Source: Enterobacter sichuanensis
GTDB lineage: Bacteria > Pseudomonadota > Gammaproteobacteria > Enterobacterales > Enterobacteriaceae
Direction: 5' to 3'
NCBI RefSeq assembly: GCF_002939185.1
Contig: NZ_POVL01000022.1
Coordinates: forward strand, 1-64,000
DNA length: 64,000 nt
The position numbers were made by a program, and so were the translations under genes. Below, piece after piece: positions 46,941-57,184 of the stretch. Below the pieces are notes generated by a model that did not search any database, was not told the origin of the DNA, and saw nothing but the letters and a program-made list of their open reading frames with translations. How positions within the stretch are numbered: position 1 is the stretch's first letter; each line of letters starts with the position of its first letter.

Positions 46941-47375
46941 TTGGAATCGCCATTAGGTTCTGATCTGGCAAGGTTGGTACGCGTCTGGCGTGCTCTGATT
47001 GACCATCGCCTGAAACCTCTGGAATTAACACAGACGCATTGGGTCACGCTGCACAATATTCATCAGCTGCCGCCCGATCAGTCACAAATTCAACTGGCAA
47101 AAGCGATCGGCATTGAGCAACCGTCGCTGGTGCGCACACTTGATCAGCTGGAAGAGAAGGGACTGATCTCCCGACAAACCTGCGCCAGCGATCGTCGCGC
47201 TAAGCGGATTAAACTCACAGAGAAAGCGGCGCCCATCATCACTGAGATGGAAGCCGTGATCACCAAGACCCGCGGTGAAATCCTCTCAGGCGTTTCACCG
47301 GCGGAGCTGGAAATGCTCATCAGCCTCATTGCACGCCTTGAGCAAAACATCCATGAACTGCAGTCACGCGACTGA
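46941..47375 (+). CDS. slyA: MarR-family regulator SlyA
   Basis: A 144-residue winged-helix dimer that counteracts H-NS silencing in enterics. The DNA-binding part has [20 protein letters not shown] and the wing [13 protein letters not shown] chose TTG at 46941: the AAGGAG site then has a 6-base spacer and the length equals E. coli SlyA. The ATG two codons upstream (46935) directly abuts AAGGAG, leaving no spacer. The TTG start is known for Salmonella slyA. Confidence 0.95.
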   Translation: MESPLGSDLARLVRVWRALIDHRLKPLELTQTHWVTLHNIHQLPPDQSQIQLAKAIGIEQPSLVRTLDQLEEKGLISRQTCASDRRAKRIKLTEKAAPIITEMEAVITKTRGEILSGVSPAELEMLISLIARLEQNIHELQSRD

Positions 47376-47383
47376 CATCCAAC

Positions 47384-47412
47384 AAGGCCTTGCACGCGCA
47401 AGGCCTTTTTCT
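47384..47412 (+). terminator. Terminator of slyA
   Basis: A perfect stem AAGGCCTTGC / GCAAGGCCTT is followed by TTTCTT. It lies 9 bases after the slyA stop and touches the stop of the converging cyclase gene. Confidence 0.88.
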
Positions 47413-48773
47413 TACTTAAAAACCACCACCCGATTACGACCCGTCTCTTTCGCTTCATACATCGCTTTGTCGGCGCTTTCCACGCAGGTTTCTGCGGTTA
47501 TCGCCGGTGACGTTGCCGTAAATACCCCCATACTGATGGTAATCGGTTCCGGTAGCTGACCGCCGCTGCTGGTTTTATCAAAGCTGCTGAGCTTTAACCG
47601 GATGCGTTCAGCCACCTGGTATGCCGCCTCTGATGAGGTATTGGTCAGCATCAGAACAAACTCTTCCCCGCCGATACGGGCGGCAATGTCCTGTGGGCGC
47701 ACAGAGTCCATCAGCAGGTTGGCGACGAACTGCAGAACTTTGTCGCCCTGAAGATGCCCGTAGGTGTCGTTGATACGCTTGAAGCGATCGAGATCGCTGA
47801 CGATAACGGAAACAGGACGGCTGACTTTGGCGATTTCCAGTGCCTGATTTAACGATTCATAAAAATAACTGCGATTATAAAGACGGGTAAGCGGGTCGCG
47901 AATCGAGTTCTGATACGACTGTTGATACTTTACGTGCGAGTCACGATACAGCCTGAATACATCGTAAAGCAGAACAAAAATAATCAGCAGCGTGGCGACA
48001 GTTTCAAATAACCGGGCGCGATACCAGGAGATATCTTCGGCATGCCCACCCGCTAACAGCATTGCAAGCGTGACGATATAGCAGACGCAAAGAAAATTAC
48101 CTCCCACCCAGAATAAATTACGCACGCGGGTAACAAACATCAGTGCGGCTAATGTTACGACCCAAACAACAATTAATAAAATATTAATGCAGTGGCTCCA
48201 GAGCACCATAAACTGACGGGTTTCATTATCAACCAGGTCAATAGATAACAATGGTGAATGACTGGAATAGATCCATGCCAGCAGCACCATAACGGCGGTA
48301 AAGAGAAAGGCACTACTGACAATAGCGATATGCGCCATCCGCGAAAGGGGGTGATTGCGCGTGGTATAGAGTATTGCCGCGACGATAATCAATACCGCCA
48401 TTAAGAGATGACGGAACATGTAATAAATCATCGCATCGTTGTAGTTCACGACGTTGAACTGATAAAGATCCAGCCAGGCGGGAAAGCTGGTCAGCGTTCC
48501 GATCATCAACGATGCCGATCCGGCGAAAGCGAAAGCAAACGCGATCAGATATAAGCGTCGCCTGTCACACCAGTATTTCATCGCCATAAAACAGGCAATA
48601 AAAAGATGAAACACCAGCAAGAAAATGGTGAGGGTCGGGAACAACAGCGGTGAAAAGGAAGGCACCCATTCAACGAGTTTTGAAAATAGCGTTTGTAATA
48701 TACCGGTGACAATAATGCAACCGAAACAGAACGAGATATAACGACCTTTTACTGAAAGACGATTCGCAACCAT
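47412..48773 (-). CDS. Membrane diguanylate cyclase (GGDEF)
   Basis: A 453-residue protein. The N-terminal half (about 1-275) has eight or so hydrophobic segments, MASE-like. The C-terminal GGDEF domain has an intact active site GGEEF (368-372) and metal-binding DLDRFKRINDTYGH. The inhibitory I-site RxxD (RPQD, 359-362) lies five residues before it, so product feedback is expected. It should make cyclic di-GMP from two GTP. No gene of this kind lies between slyA and slyB in K-12. The 48774-48935 stretch upstream is A/T-rich and should hold its promoter. Confidence 0.92.
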   Translation of the reverse strand: MVANRLSVKGRYISFCFGCIIVTGILQTLFSKLVEWVPSFSPLLFPTLTIFLLVFHLFIACFMAMKYWCDRRRLYLIAFAFAFAGSASLMIGTLTSFPAWLDLYQFNVVNYNDAMIYYMFRHLLMAVLIIVAAILYTTRNHPLSRMAHIAIVSSAFLFTAVMVLLAWIYSSHSPLLSIDLVDNETRQFMVLWSHCINILLIVVWVVTLAALMFVTRVRNLFWVGGNFLCVCYIVTLAMLLAGGHAEDISWYRARLFETVATLLIIFVLLYDVFRLYRDSHVKYQQSYQNSIRDPLTRLYNRSYFYESLNQALEIAKVSRPVSVIVSDLDRFKRINDTYGHLQGDKVLQFVANLLMDSVRPQDIAARIGGEEFVLMLTNTSSEAAYQVAERIRLKLSSFDKTSSGGQLPEPITISMGVFTATSPAITAETCVESADKAMYEAKETGRNRVVVFK

Positions 48774-48935
48774 ATAAGTTTTAACAAAATTATCATGAGT
48801 AAGGGAGAGGTAATTGCGAAGAGTCTAACTCATTAATGCGATAAATACTTTGCGCAGAAACAATTTACGTCAGATTAATTGATAGGGGGAATTAATGTAA
48901 TTTGTAAATATATTCACGCAAATGATATATATTGT

Positions 48936-48969
48936 AAATGGATGTGGCCCAGGGGCCACATCCATTTTT
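48936..48969 (-). terminator. Terminator of slyB
   Basis: A long perfect stem AAATGGATGTGGCCC / GGCCACATCCATTT with T-runs on both sides lies 3 bases after the slyB stop. Confidence 0.9.
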
Positions 48970-48971
48970 AT

Positions 48972-49439
48972 TTAACGTGGGGAAACGGTCACCTGGCTAC
49001 CGTTGCTGGCCAGTACAACACGCTGGCCTGCTGAGAAGCGGGTGTTGCCTTGTTTCTGCACAACCATGATCGTGCTGCCATCGTCTTTACGAATTTCCAG
49101 CTCTACGCCCTGAGATTTATTCATCGCACCCTGAACGCCCTGGCCTGCCACGCCACCTGCAACGGCGCCTGCGGCTGTCGCCAGAGAGCGGCCAGTACCG
49201 CCGCCGACGGTATTCCCCAGGAAACCACCCAGTACGGCACCGCCGATTGCGCCCATCACGTTGTTTTCATCACCACCCTGGATCTGTACAGGACGTGCGT
49301 TAACAACGGTACCGTAAGTCACGTTCTGAACCTGTTTCGCTTCAGAAGCGCTGTAAACGTCGCCAGAAAGTGAACTGTCGTTCACACAGCCAGCCAGAGT
49401 TAAACCAATCAGCGAAACGCCCAGTACACGTAAAATCAT
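48972..49439 (-). CDS. slyB: Outer membrane lipoprotein SlyB
   Basis: A 155-residue lipoprotein (E. coli 155) with lipobox LAGC (Cys18). The centre is a glycine-zipper segment (GAIGGAVLGGFLGNTVGG, then GRSLATAAGAVAGGVAG). It belongs to the PhoP/PhoQ stimulon and stabilises outer membrane proteins under lipopolysaccharide stress. A PhoP box lies upstream. ATG at 49439 follows CAGGAGATTCAA. Confidence 0.96.
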   Translation of the reverse strand: MILRVLGVSLIGLTLAGCVNDSSLSGDVYSASEAKQVQNVTYGTVVNARPVQIQGGDENNVMGAIGGAVLGGFLGNTVGGGTGRSLATAAGAVAGGVAGQGVQGAMNKSQGVELEIRKDDGSTIMVVQKQGNTRFSAGQRVVLASNGSQVTVSPR

Positions 49440-49562
49440 TTGAATCTCCTGTTCACCAAAAACGCCCCATTCCGGGCATCCGTTATGGCTAAATTATATG
49501 GCATAAGGGGCCATCGTTCATATCTTTGCACTAACAATAGGAAAATTGTACTTGAATTTGAC

Positions 49563-49579
49563 TTAACGAGACATAAACA
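49563..49579 (-). promoter_or_regulatory. PhoP box upstream of slyB
   Basis: On the minus strand TGTTTA-TGTCT-CGTTAA fits the PhoP direct repeat (T/G)GTTTA-N5-(T/G)GTTTA with two mismatches in the second half. It is 124 bases upstream of slyB. In E. coli slyB is a PhoP target. Confidence 0.7.
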
Positions 49580-49694
49580 GGATCCGCGCGTGTTAGCCGT
49601 CTGACATTGTTAAAAAATATTATCCCCGGATGGCAAAGCAACGCCGTTTATGGTTGAGTGGGTAACCTTAGCCCACGCAACGTAAGGAAAGCGC

Positions 49695-50819
49695 ATGAAA
49701 TCGGGTCGCTACATTGGTGTGATGTCTGGTACCAGTCTGGATGGGGTAGATGTCGTTCTGGCCGCCATTGATGAAAACATGGTGGCGCAGCAGGCGAGCC
49801 TGACCTGGCCAATCCCCCTTTCACTGAAAGAGGATATCCTGAGTATCTGTCAGGGCCAGCAACTGACCCTCTCCCAGCTTGGACAACTCGACGTCCGTCT
49901 GGGAGCGCTGTTTGCGGATGCGGTGCTGGCTTTGATGCAAAAAGAACATCTTCGTCCGCAGGATGTGGTAGCCATTGGGTGTCATGGACAAACGGTCTGG
50001 CACGAGCCGGGCGGAGACGCGCCGCACACCTTGCAAATCGGCGATAACAACCAGATTGTGGCGAAAACGGGTGTAACGGTGGTGGGGGATTTTCGCCGTC
50101 GTGATATTGCGCTTGGCGGCCAGGGGGCTCCGCTGGTGCCCGCGTTCCACCAGGCGTTACTGGCCCATCCGTCCGAACGGCGTATGGTGCTCAACCTTGG
50201 CGGGATTGCCAATCTCTCGATGCTGATCCCGGGGCAGCCTGTTCGCGGTTACGACACGGGTCCGGGCAACATGTTAATGGATGCCTGGATCTGGCGGCAG
50301 TGCGGGCAACCGTATGATAAAAACGCAGAGTGGGCGAGCGAGGGTAAAGTGATTATCCCGCTGCTGCAGTCCATGTTGAGTGATCCCTATTTTGCTTTAC
50401 CGGCGCCGAAAAGCACCGGGCGAGAATACTTCAACTTTGGCTGGCTTGAGCGCCAGCTGGCCTTCTTCCCGGCGCTCGCACCACAGGATGTTCAGGCGAC
50501 GCTCGCCGAGCTTACGGCCGTGTCGGTCTCCGAACAGGTGTTGCTCAGCGGCGGATGCGAACGCCTGCTGGTGTGCGGCGGTGGAAGCCGCAACCCACTG
50601 GTGATGGCGCGTCTGGCCGGGCTGCTGCCGGGTACCGAAGTGACAACAACCGATGCGGCGGGCATCAGTGGCGATGATATGGAAGCCCTGGCCTTCGCCT
50701 GGCTTGCCTGGCGCACCGTTGCCGGACTGCCGGGTAATTTACCGTCGGTGACCGGGGCGCGCGAAGCCAGCGTGCTGGGGGCGATTTTCCCGGCGAATCC
50801 GCGTCATAATCAGAGTTAA
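49695..50819 (+). CDS. anmK: Anhydro-N-acetylmuramic acid kinase
   Basis: A 374-residue sugar kinase (E. coli 369) of the ASKHA fold. It converts anhydroMurNAc from recycled cell wall to MurNAc-6-phosphate. Motifs are [10 protein letters not shown] (9-18), [29 protein letters not shown] (catalytic Asp region) and [13 protein letters not shown] at 49695 follows GTAAGGAAAGCGC. Confidence 0.96.
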   Translation: MKSGRYIGVMSGTSLDGVDVVLAAIDENMVAQQASLTWPIPLSLKEDILSICQGQQLTLSQLGQLDVRLGALFADAVLALMQKEHLRPQDVVAIGCHGQTVWHEPGGDAPHTLQIGDNNQIVAKTGVTVVGDFRRRDIALGGQGAPLVPAFHQALLAHPSERRMVLNLGGIANLSMLIPGQPVRGYDTGPGNMLMDAWIWRQCGQPYDKNAEWASEGKVIIPLLQSMLSDPYFALPAPKSTGREYFNFGWLERQLAFFPALAPQDVQATLAELTAVSVSEQVLLSGGCERLLVCGGGSRNPLVMARLAGLLPGTEVTTTDAAGISGDDMEALAFAWLAWRTVAGLPGNLPSVTGAREASVLGAIFPANPRHNQS

Positions 50820-50912
50820 CTGAAATTCAGCGCCGCGTCCCGTCGTTACAATGGAATGAAACAGGAGGGCAGGCATGCCCTCCAGGACCAGGAAAGTCTT
50901 CGGAATACGCCC

Positions 50913-51236
50913 ATGAAAAAACTTCTTCTTATTGCCGCGCCTTTATTGCTGTCAGGATGCAGCGTCTATAACCAGCTCCTGGAGCGCATGCAGACCGATA
51001 CGCTGGAGTATCGTTGCGACGAAAAACCGCTGACCGTGAAGTTCAATAATCCCCGCCAGGAAGCCAGCTTTGTTTACGACAATAAATTGCTGACGCTGAA
51101 GCAGGGTATCTCGGCCTCCGGCGCGCGTTATACCGACGGTATCTATGTCTTCTGGTCGAAAGGTGACAGCGCCACGGTCTACAAACGCGACCGAATTGTG
51201 CTGAACAACTGCCAGCTCGAAAATCCGAAGCGTTGA
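50913..51236 (+). CDS. mliC: Membrane-bound lysozyme inhibitor of c-type lysozyme MliC (YdhA)
   Basis: A 107-residue lipoprotein (E. coli 109). The lipobox is LLSGC (Cys16). The mature part is an eight-stranded MliC/PliC barrel with the inhibitory loop [19 protein letters not shown] and two Cys that form a disulfide (YRCDE and NNCQL). It protects the cell wall from lysozyme. ATG at 50913 follows CGGAATACGCCC. It lies 93 bases after anmK. Confidence 0.93.
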   Translation: MKKLLLIAAPLLLSGCSVYNQLLERMQTDTLEYRCDEKPLTVKFNNPRQEASFVYDNKLLTLKQGISASGARYTDGIYVFWSKGDSATVYKRDRIVLNNCQLENPKR

Positions 51237-51293
51237 GATTTTTACAGGGGCGGCGCACAATAGCGCCACCCAATCTCAATGTTAGCTAACGCC

Positions 51294-51950
51294 ATGTCAG
51301 ATAACGACGAACTGCAGCAAATTGCGCATCTGCGCCGTGAATACACCAAAGGCGGCCTGCGTCGCCAGGATCTTCCCGCTGAACCCCTTGTGCTTTTTGA
51401 ACGCTGGCTGAAACAGGCCTGCGAAGCGAAACTTGCCGACCCAACGGCCATGGTTGTCGCGACGGTTGATGAAAACGGGCAACCGTATCAGCGCATCGTA
51501 TTGCTCAAGCATTATGACGAGAAAGGGCTGGTGTTCTATACCAACCTGGGTAGCCGTAAAGCGCACCACTTAGAAAACAATCCGCGTATTAGTCTCCTGT
51601 TCCCCTGGCATATGCTGGAACGTCAGGTGATGGTGACCGGCAAAGCGGAACGCCTCTCCACGCTGGAGGTGGTGAAGTACTTCCACAGCCGTCCGCGTGA
51701 CAGCCAGATTGGCGCCTGGGTATCAAAACAGTCCAGCCGCATCTCTGCCCGTGGGGTGCTGGAAAGCAAGTTCCTGGAGCTGAAACAGAAGTTCCAGCAG
51801 GGTGAAATCCCATTGCCCAGCTTCTGGGGCGGTTTCCGTATCCCCATTGAGCAGATTGAGTTCTGGCAAGGGGGCGAACATCGCCTTCACGACCGCTTTT
51901 TGTACCAGCGCGAAGAGGGCGGCTGGAAAATCGACAGACTGGCACCCTAA
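51294..51950 (+). CDS. pdxH: Pyridoxine/pyridoxamine 5'-phosphate oxidase
   Basis: A 218-residue FMN enzyme, E. coli length. It makes pyridoxal 5'-phosphate, the cofactor of SufS and the transsulfuration enzymes in this window. Conserved parts are [27 protein letters not shown] and the C-terminal [15 protein letters not shown] at 51294 gives the family N-terminus MSDNDELQQ; the start has a weak ribosome binding site. Confidence 0.96.
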   Translation: MSDNDELQQIAHLRREYTKGGLRRQDLPAEPLVLFERWLKQACEAKLADPTAMVVATVDENGQPYQRIVLLKHYDEKGLVFYTNLGSRKAHHLENNPRISLLFPWHMLERQVMVTGKAERLSTLEVVKYFHSRPRDSQIGAWVSKQSSRISARGVLESKFLELKQKFQQGEIPLPSFWGGFRIPIEQIEFWQGGEHRLHDRFLYQREEGGWKIDRLAP

Positions 51951-51970
51951 TCCCCGAAATTTGTTGATTT

Positions 51971-51999
51971 AAGCGCTAGCGCACACCGCGCTTGCGCTT
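51971..51999 (+). terminator. Hairpin after pdxH
   Basis: AAGCGC-T-AGCGC and GCGCT-T-GCGCTT form a stem with one internal T-T mismatch and a 5-base loop, followed by TTATTC. It may terminate pdxH or form part of the tyrS leader. Confidence 0.45.
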
Positions 52000-52075
52000 T
52001 ATTCTATGTTCCTTTCGCATCAGGCGAAAAGTCGTGTACCGGCAAAGGTGCAGTCGTTTATACATGGAGAATTTG

Positions 52076-53350
52076 ATGGCAAGCAGTAACTTGATTAAAC
52101 AATTGCAAGAGCGGGGCCTCGTGGCCCAGGTGACGGACGAGGAAGCGTTAGCAGAGCGACTGGCGCAAGGCCCGATCGCGCTCTATTGCGGCTTTGATCC
52201 CACCGCTGACAGCTTGCATTTGGGGCATCTTGTTCCATTGTTATGCCTGAAACGCTTCCAGATGGCAGGCCATAAGCCTGTTGCCCTGGTGGGCGGCGCG
52301 ACCGGTCTGATTGGCGACCCAAGCTTTAAAGCCGCTGAGCGTAAACTGAATACCGAAGATACCGTGCAGGAGTGGGTGGATAAGATCCGCAAACAGGTTG
52401 CACCGTTCCTCGACTTCGACTGTGGTGATAACGCCGCGATTGCCGCGAACAACTACGACTGGTTTGGCAGCATGAACGTGCTGACCTTCCTGCGTGACAT
52501 CGGCAAACATTTCTCTGTTAACCAGATGATTAACAAAGAAGCCGTGAAGCAGCGTCTGAACCGTGACGACCAGGGTATCTCCTTTACCGAGTTTTCGTAC
52601 AACCTGCTGCAGGGCTATGACTTTGCCTGCCTGAACAAACTGCACGGCGTTTCCCTGCAGATTGGTGGTTCTGACCAGTGGGGTAACATCACCTCCGGTA
52701 TCGATCTGACCCGTCGCCTGCATCAGAACCAGGTATTCGGTCTGACCGTTCCACTGATCACCAAAGCCGACGGTACCAAATTCGGTAAAACGGAAGGCGG
52801 CGCGGTATGGCTTGATCCGAAGAAAACCAGCCCGTACAAATTCTACCAGTTCTGGATCAATACTGCGGATGCCGATGTTTACCGCTTCCTCAAGTTCTTC
52901 ACCTTCATGGACATTGCTGAGATCAATGCGCTGGAAGAAGAAGACAAGAACAGCGGTAAAGCGCCACGTGCCCAGTACGTGCTGGCGGATGAAGTGACCA
53001 AACTGGTGCACGGTGAAGAGGGTCTGGCCGCGGCAAAACGCATTACCGCCAGCCTGTTCAACGGTACCCTGAGCGATCTGAGCGAAGCGGACTTCGAACA
53101 GCTGGCCCAGGACGGCGTGCCAATGGTTGAGATGGAGAAAGGGGCTGACCTGATGCAGGCGCTGGTGGACTCTGAGCTGCAGCCTTCACGCGGTCAGGCA
53201 CGTAAAACCATCGCCTCTAACGCGATCACCATCAACGGTGAGAAACAGGCCGACCCGGAATATACGTTCGTCGACGGTGACCGCCTGTATGGCCGCTACA
53301 CGCTGCTGCGTCGCGGTAAGAAAAACTACTGTCTTGTCTGCTGGAAATAA
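52076..53350 (+). CDS. tyrS: Tyrosyl-tRNA synthetase
   Basis: A 424-residue class I synthetase, E. coli length. The HIGH-like motif is HLGH (in [11 protein letters not shown]) and the KMSKS-like motif is KFGKT. The tyrosine-recognition region GYDFACL is present, and a C-terminal S4-like domain (about 355-424) begins near [21 protein letters not shown] at 52076 follows ATGGAGAATTTG. Confidence 0.97.
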   Translation: MASSNLIKQLQERGLVAQVTDEEALAERLAQGPIALYCGFDPTADSLHLGHLVPLLCLKRFQMAGHKPVALVGGATGLIGDPSFKAAERKLNTEDTVQEWVDKIRKQVAPFLDFDCGDNAAIAANNYDWFGSMNVLTFLRDIGKHFSVNQMINKEAVKQRLNRDDQGISFTEFSYNLLQGYDFACLNKLHGVSLQIGGSDQWGNITSGIDLTRRLHQNQVFGLTVPLITKADGTKFGKTEGGAVWLDPKKTSPYKFYQFWINTADADVYRFLKFFTFMDIAEINALEEEDKNSGKAPRAQYVLADEVTKLVHGEEGLAAAKRITASLFNGTLSDLSEADFEQLAQDGVPMVEMEKGADLMQALVDSELQPSRGQARKTIASNAITINGEKQADPEYTFVDGDRLYGRYTLLRRGKKNYCLVCWK

Positions 53351-53363
53351 GTAACAGTCTCCA

Positions 53364-53396
53364 GGGGCGTGGGAAACCACGCCCCTTTTGTTTTTT
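53364..53396 (+). terminator. Terminator of tyrS
   Basis: A perfect stem GGGGCGTGG / CCACGCCCC with a GAAA tetraloop is followed by TTTTGTTTTTT. Confidence 0.93.
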
Positions 53397-53416
53397 CAGG
53401 GTTTGGTAAGCATAAA

Positions 53417-54277
53417 ATGAAGAACATCCTCGCCATTCAGTCCCACGTTGTTTTTGGACATGCTGGCAACAGCGCAGCGGAATTCCCGATGCGCCGCCTC
53501 GGCGTCAACGTCTGGCCCCTCAATACCGTTCAGTTCTCTAACCACACGCAGTACGGCAAATGGACCGGCTGCGTGATGCCGCCTTCGCACCTCACCGACG
53601 TTGTGCAGGGCATTGCCGATATCGACCAGCTCAAGCGCTGTGACGCCGTACTGAGCGGTTATCTTGGTTCAGCGGAGCAGGGGGAACATATCCTCGGCAT
53701 CGTGCGTCAGGTGAAAGCGGCAAACCCGGCGGCTAAATACTTCTGCGACCCGGTCATGGGGCATCCGGAGAAGGGCTGTATTGTGGCGCCAGGGGTGGCA
53801 GAGTTTCACGTCCGCCATGCGCTGCCTGCCAGCGATATCATTGCGCCAAACCTGGTTGAACTGGAGATCCTCTGCGAGCATCCGGTGAATAGCGTAGAAG
53901 AGGCAGTCAGCGCGTCCCGCGAGCTGATAGCCCAGGGGCCTGAAGTTGTGCTGGTAAAACACCTGGCGCGTGCAGGGCTAAGCCAGGACCGTTTTGAGAT
54001 GCTGCTGGTCACGAAAGATGACGCCTGGCACATCAGCCGTCCGCTGGTGGATTTTGGTCAGCGCCAGCCGGTAGGGGTTGGAGATGTCACCAGCGGTCTG
54101 TTGTTGGTGAAATTGCTGCAGGGAGCCGCGCTGCAGGATGCGCTGGAACATGTTACAGCGGCAGTGTACGAAATTATGATGGCGACGAAAGCGATGCAGG
54201 AGTATGAACTGCAGGTAGTTGCGGCGCAGGATCGTATTGCGAAGCCGGAGCACTATTTCAGCGCGACGCGGCTCTGA
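53417..54277 (+). CDS. pdxY: Pyridoxal kinase PdxY
   Basis: A 286-residue ribokinase-fold kinase (E. coli 287) that phosphorylates pyridoxal for B6 salvage. Motifs are [15 protein letters not shown] (substrate site), [10 protein letters not shown], and [11 protein letters not shown] with the catalytic Asp. ATG at 53417 follows GGTAAGCATAAA. It lies 20 bases after the tyrS terminator; pdxH is also in this cluster. Confidence 0.96.
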   Translation: MKNILAIQSHVVFGHAGNSAAEFPMRRLGVNVWPLNTVQFSNHTQYGKWTGCVMPPSHLTDVVQGIADIDQLKRCDAVLSGYLGSAEQGEHILGIVRQVKAANPAAKYFCDPVMGHPEKGCIVAPGVAEFHVRHALPASDIIAPNLVELEILCEHPVNSVEEAVSASRELIAQGPEVVLVKHLARAGLSQDRFEMLLVTKDDAWHISRPLVDFGQRQPVGVGDVTSGLLLVKLLQGAALQDALEHVTAAVYEIMMATKAMQEYELQVVAAQDRIAKPEHYFSATRL

Positions 54278-54280
54278 ACG

Positions 54281-54366
54281 ATGCCGGGAGGCGCTGCGCT
54301 TGCACGGGTCTGAGAGGTATTGTGCAATTTATTGGTAGGCCGGGTAAGCGCAGCGCCACCCGGCAA
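54281..54366. repeat. REP/BIME-type element downstream of pdxY
   Basis: Two inverted REP-like units face each other: ATGCCGGGAGGCGCTGCGCTT and, 40 bases on, GCCGGGTAAGCGCAGCGCC followed by ACCCGGCAA. The second has the classic enteric REP palindrome. It fills the gap between the converging pdxY and gstA. Confidence 0.85.
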
Positions 54367-54380
54367 AACAGACCGCTCGG

Positions 54381-54986
54381 TTAACTCAAACCTTCCGCTT
54401 TCAGCGCCGCAGCCACCGCAGGACGCTCCGCCACGCGTTTCATATACGATGCGATATGGTCTAACCCTTCAAGATTCAGCTTAACCGCGCGCGCCCAGCG
54501 CAGTACGGTAAAGAGATATGCATCGGCAATGGTGAAACGCGACCCGCCAATCCACTGTTCGTCTTTCAGCGATTCGTTGACGTACTGCAGCTTTTTCTCC
54601 AGCAGGGCGCGCAGGGTCGGTTTAAACTCTTCTGGCGTATCCGGGCGGAACAGCGGCGTAAAGCCTTTGTGCAGCTCGGTGGCAATGTAGTTCAGCCATT
54701 CCAGCGTCTTGTAGCGCGAAATGGTGCTGACCGGGGCCAGCAGCTGGCGATCGGGCACGCTGTCGGCCAGGAATTGCATAATCGCTACGCCTTCGGTCAG
54801 CAGAGTACCGTCATCCAGCAAGAGTGCCGGAACTTGTCCCTTCGGGTTAATGGCCAGAAAATCATCGCCGTTTTCCAGACGTTTTTTCATCAGATCCACA
54901 CCATCCAGCGTGAAATCTTTGCCGCTCTCGCGCAGCGTGATATGCGAAGCAAGAGAGCACGCGCCCGGTTTGTAGAACAGTTTCAT
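54381..54986 (-). CDS. gstA: Glutathione S-transferase
   Basis: A 201-residue beta-class GST, E. coli length. The N-terminal thioredoxin fold begins [15 protein letters not shown], with Cys10 as the beta-class glutathione-contacting residue. [14 protein letters not shown] holds the cis-Pro, and the helical C-terminal domain has [15 protein letters not shown]. It conjugates glutathione to electrophiles and fits the NemA/GloA theme nearby. Confidence 0.95.
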   Translation of the reverse strand: MKLFYKPGACSLASHITLRESGKDFTLDGVDLMKKRLENGDDFLAINPKGQVPALLLDDGTLLTEGVAIMQFLADSVPDRQLLAPVSTISRYKTLEWLNYIATELHKGFTPLFRPDTPEEFKPTLRALLEKKLQYVNESLKDEQWIGGSRFTIADAYLFTVLRWARAVKLNLEGLDHIASYMKRVAERPAVAAALKAEGLS

Positions 54987-55035
54987 CGGTAACTCCTTTT
55001 TGCTGAGGTTTCAGCTATGTTAGTGCGCGAACAGA

Positions 55036-55067
55036 TAAAAAAAAAGCCGCTAATAGATTAGCGGCTC
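55036..55067 (-). terminator. Terminator of dtpA
   Basis: The stem AGCCGCTAAT / ATTAGCGGCT is followed on the minus strand by nine or more T. It lies 18 bases after the dtpA stop. Confidence 0.93.
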
Positions 55068-55084
55068 ATCGTTTCTCAATCACA

Positions 55085-56593
55085 TTACGCGGTAGCGGTT
55101 TTGGTCACTTCAGCGGTCTTATTGTCGTCCTGAGTCATACGATTCAGTTTCGGTGCGGTCAGCAGCATCAGCGCGGCAATAACGGCAGTCGCGATACCAA
55201 TCTGCATGAACACGGTACCGTAGACGTTCAGAGAGACCAGTGGGTCCGTGACGTTATCCGGTACCGCCATCAGGTTCGCAATCTTACCTGCGATGATTGC
55301 CGCACCCGCGGTAGTCAGGAACCAGCTACCCATGATGAAGCCCATCAGGCGCTGTGGCACCAGTTGAGCAACCATTGCCAGACCCAGACCGGAGATCATC
55401 AGTTCGCCGATAGACTGCAGCGCGTAGCTCAGGATCAACCAGTTAACGGATACGATACCGGCGTCGGTGGCAAATTTGGTACCCAGCGGCAGCACCAGGA
55501 ACGCGCCGGAGCACAGCACCATACCGATAGCGAACTTGTGCGGCATTGGCAGACGGTCACCCATCTTGTTATAGATAGCGGCCAGGATCGGGCTACCAAT
55601 CATGATCCAGAACGGGTTCAGTGCCTGATACTGCTCTGGCTCAAACGCGATACCCAGAATAGAGTGCTCAACGTTACGAATCGCGAAGAAGTTCAGAGAA
55701 GTTGGCATCTGGCTGTACAGAACGAAGAAGATAATCGCTTCCAGCATCAGGATGAATGCCACGATCATCTTACGACGGGCAGCGCCCTGCATGGCGAACG
55801 CTTCTTTCGCAAAGATCACCACGATACCCAGTGCAACCACGCCCAGAACCGCACGTGCGATGCCCTGGTTGTGCAGCAGCCAGGTGGCGATCGCCGCCAG
55901 GGCAACAACGCCCACAATGGTCGCCAGCAATTTGCCCATATGCACAGGCTCGAAGTCCGGTTTTGAACCGTAGTTTTTAACCCAGCTGCGGCAGAACAGG
56001 AAGTTCACCACGGTGATCAGCATACCGACGAAGCTCAGCGCAAACGCCACGCTCCAGCCGAATTTTGCTGCAAGCCATGGGGTGGCCAGCATTGAGAAGA
56101 ACGAACCGATGTTGATGGACATGTAGTACATGGTAAATGCACCGTCCAGACGCGGATCGTCTTTGCTGTAGCAGGTAGAGAGCAGGGAGGACGGGTTCGC
56201 TTTGAACAGACCGTTACCGACGGCAATCGTCGCCATACCCATATACACCACAGCGGCATCGTGCCCGGACCATGCAACCAGTGCATAGCCAATCGCCAGG
56301 ACGATGGCGCCCAGCATGATGACACGTTTAGTACCGAGAACTTTATCACCCAGCCAGCCGCCGATAGCGACCAGGCCGTACACCAGAGCACTGAAAGAAG
56401 AGAACAGCGTGATGGAATCGGCTTCGGACATACCCAGCTGTTTTACCAGGTAAACCGCCATGATCCCTTGCAGGCCGTAATAACCAAAACGCTCCCATAA
56501 CTCGATAGAGAAGATGAGATAGAACGCTTTAGGTTGTTTAAAAGCGTTAAGACTCACGCTTTCATCTGTTGGTTTATTGTTTGCAGTCGACAC
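55085..56593 (-). CDS. dtpA: Dipeptide and tripeptide permease DtpA (TppB)
   Basis: A 502-residue proton-dependent oligopeptide transporter with 14 helices (E. coli 500). The PTR2 signature regions [13 protein letters not shown] and [13 protein letters not shown] are present, with the ExxERF proton-coupling motif. The start is GTG at 56593 after AAAGAGGTATAT, giving [10 protein letters not shown], as in E. coli. The open frame runs on upstream but without homology. In E. coli it depends on OmpR. Confidence 0.96.
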   Translation of the reverse strand: MSTANNKPTDESVSLNAFKQPKAFYLIFSIELWERFGYYGLQGIMAVYLVKQLGMSEADSITLFSSFSALVYGLVAIGGWLGDKVLGTKRVIMLGAIVLAIGYALVAWSGHDAAVVYMGMATIAVGNGLFKANPSSLLSTCYSKDDPRLDGAFTMYYMSINIGSFFSMLATPWLAAKFGWSVAFALSFVGMLITVVNFLFCRSWVKNYGSKPDFEPVHMGKLLATIVGVVALAAIATWLLHNQGIARAVLGVVALGIVVIFAKEAFAMQGAARRKMIVAFILMLEAIIFFVLYSQMPTSLNFFAIRNVEHSILGIAFEPEQYQALNPFWIMIGSPILAAIYNKMGDRLPMPHKFAIGMVLCSGAFLVLPLGTKFATDAGIVSVNWLILSYALQSIGELMISGLGLAMVAQLVPQRLMGFIMGSWFLTTAGAAIIAGKIANLMAVPDNVTDPLVSLNVYGTVFMQIGIATAVIAALMLLTAPKLNRMTQDDNKTAEVTKTATA

Positions 56594-57132
56594 ATATACC
56601 TCTTTTTTTACATCCCATATTAACGGGGGGTGTGCATAGCGTGATGGCCGTAGTCCATCCGCCTTATAGTTATATTGGGAGGAGAAACGGCGGGTAATGT
56701 TCACTATCCTGACCCGTCTGGCAATACGTTTGTAATAATCTGTTACATATATCTGGGGTGGTATAATCTTCGGTTCATACAAATGTTATTTAGCGTTAAA
56801 TTTCATACAGTGAGGAAAGGTAGTTTTTTCGACTGGCAATTACCGGCTCTGGCGGGCTTTTGGCGATATCTTCTGCTATTTGCCGCTTGATGCAGTGATA
56901 TAGCCCATATTCTGAAAAATAGCTGGTCTTATGTTCGGTTTAAGGCAAGAGATATCTTATGCCACAAAGGGTTTAGGCGGGTTTTAACAACAAAAAATCA
57001 ACATGAAGTTATCAGGGTGATCGTGATCACAGATGTATAGAAATTTTTGGCTATGAAAAAAGTATTAACCTGTTTGAGCGTTAAAGAACCGAATAAGTGA
57101 CAGGTGAGGCAAAACAAAAGGCGGACAAAAAA
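56594..57132. other. Long leader/promoter region of dtpA
   Basis: About 540 A/T-rich bases with no convincing gene. A CRP-type palindrome lies at 57016-57031. OmpR sites are expected from E. coli but are too degenerate to place by eye. Confidence 0.5.
57016..57031 (-). promoter_or_regulatory. CRP-type palindrome upstream of dtpA
   Basis: GGTGA-TCGTGA-TCACA matches the CRP consensus TGTGA-N6-TCACA in 9 of 10 core positions and is palindromic as GTGATC-GT-GATCAC. It lies 423 bases upstream of the dtpA start, far for a class I site unless the leader is long. Confidence 0.5.
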
Positions 57133-57166
57133 CGGCCAAAAGAAGAGCGCTTGATAGCCCTTCTTT
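57133..57166 (-). terminator. Terminator of the rsx-nth operon
   Basis: On the minus strand AAGAAGGGC / GCTCTTCTT (one G-T pair) is followed by TTGG and, after GCCG, six T. It lies about 20 bases after the nth stop. Confidence 0.6.
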
Positions 57167-57184
57167 TGCTAAGGGATTGAGTGC

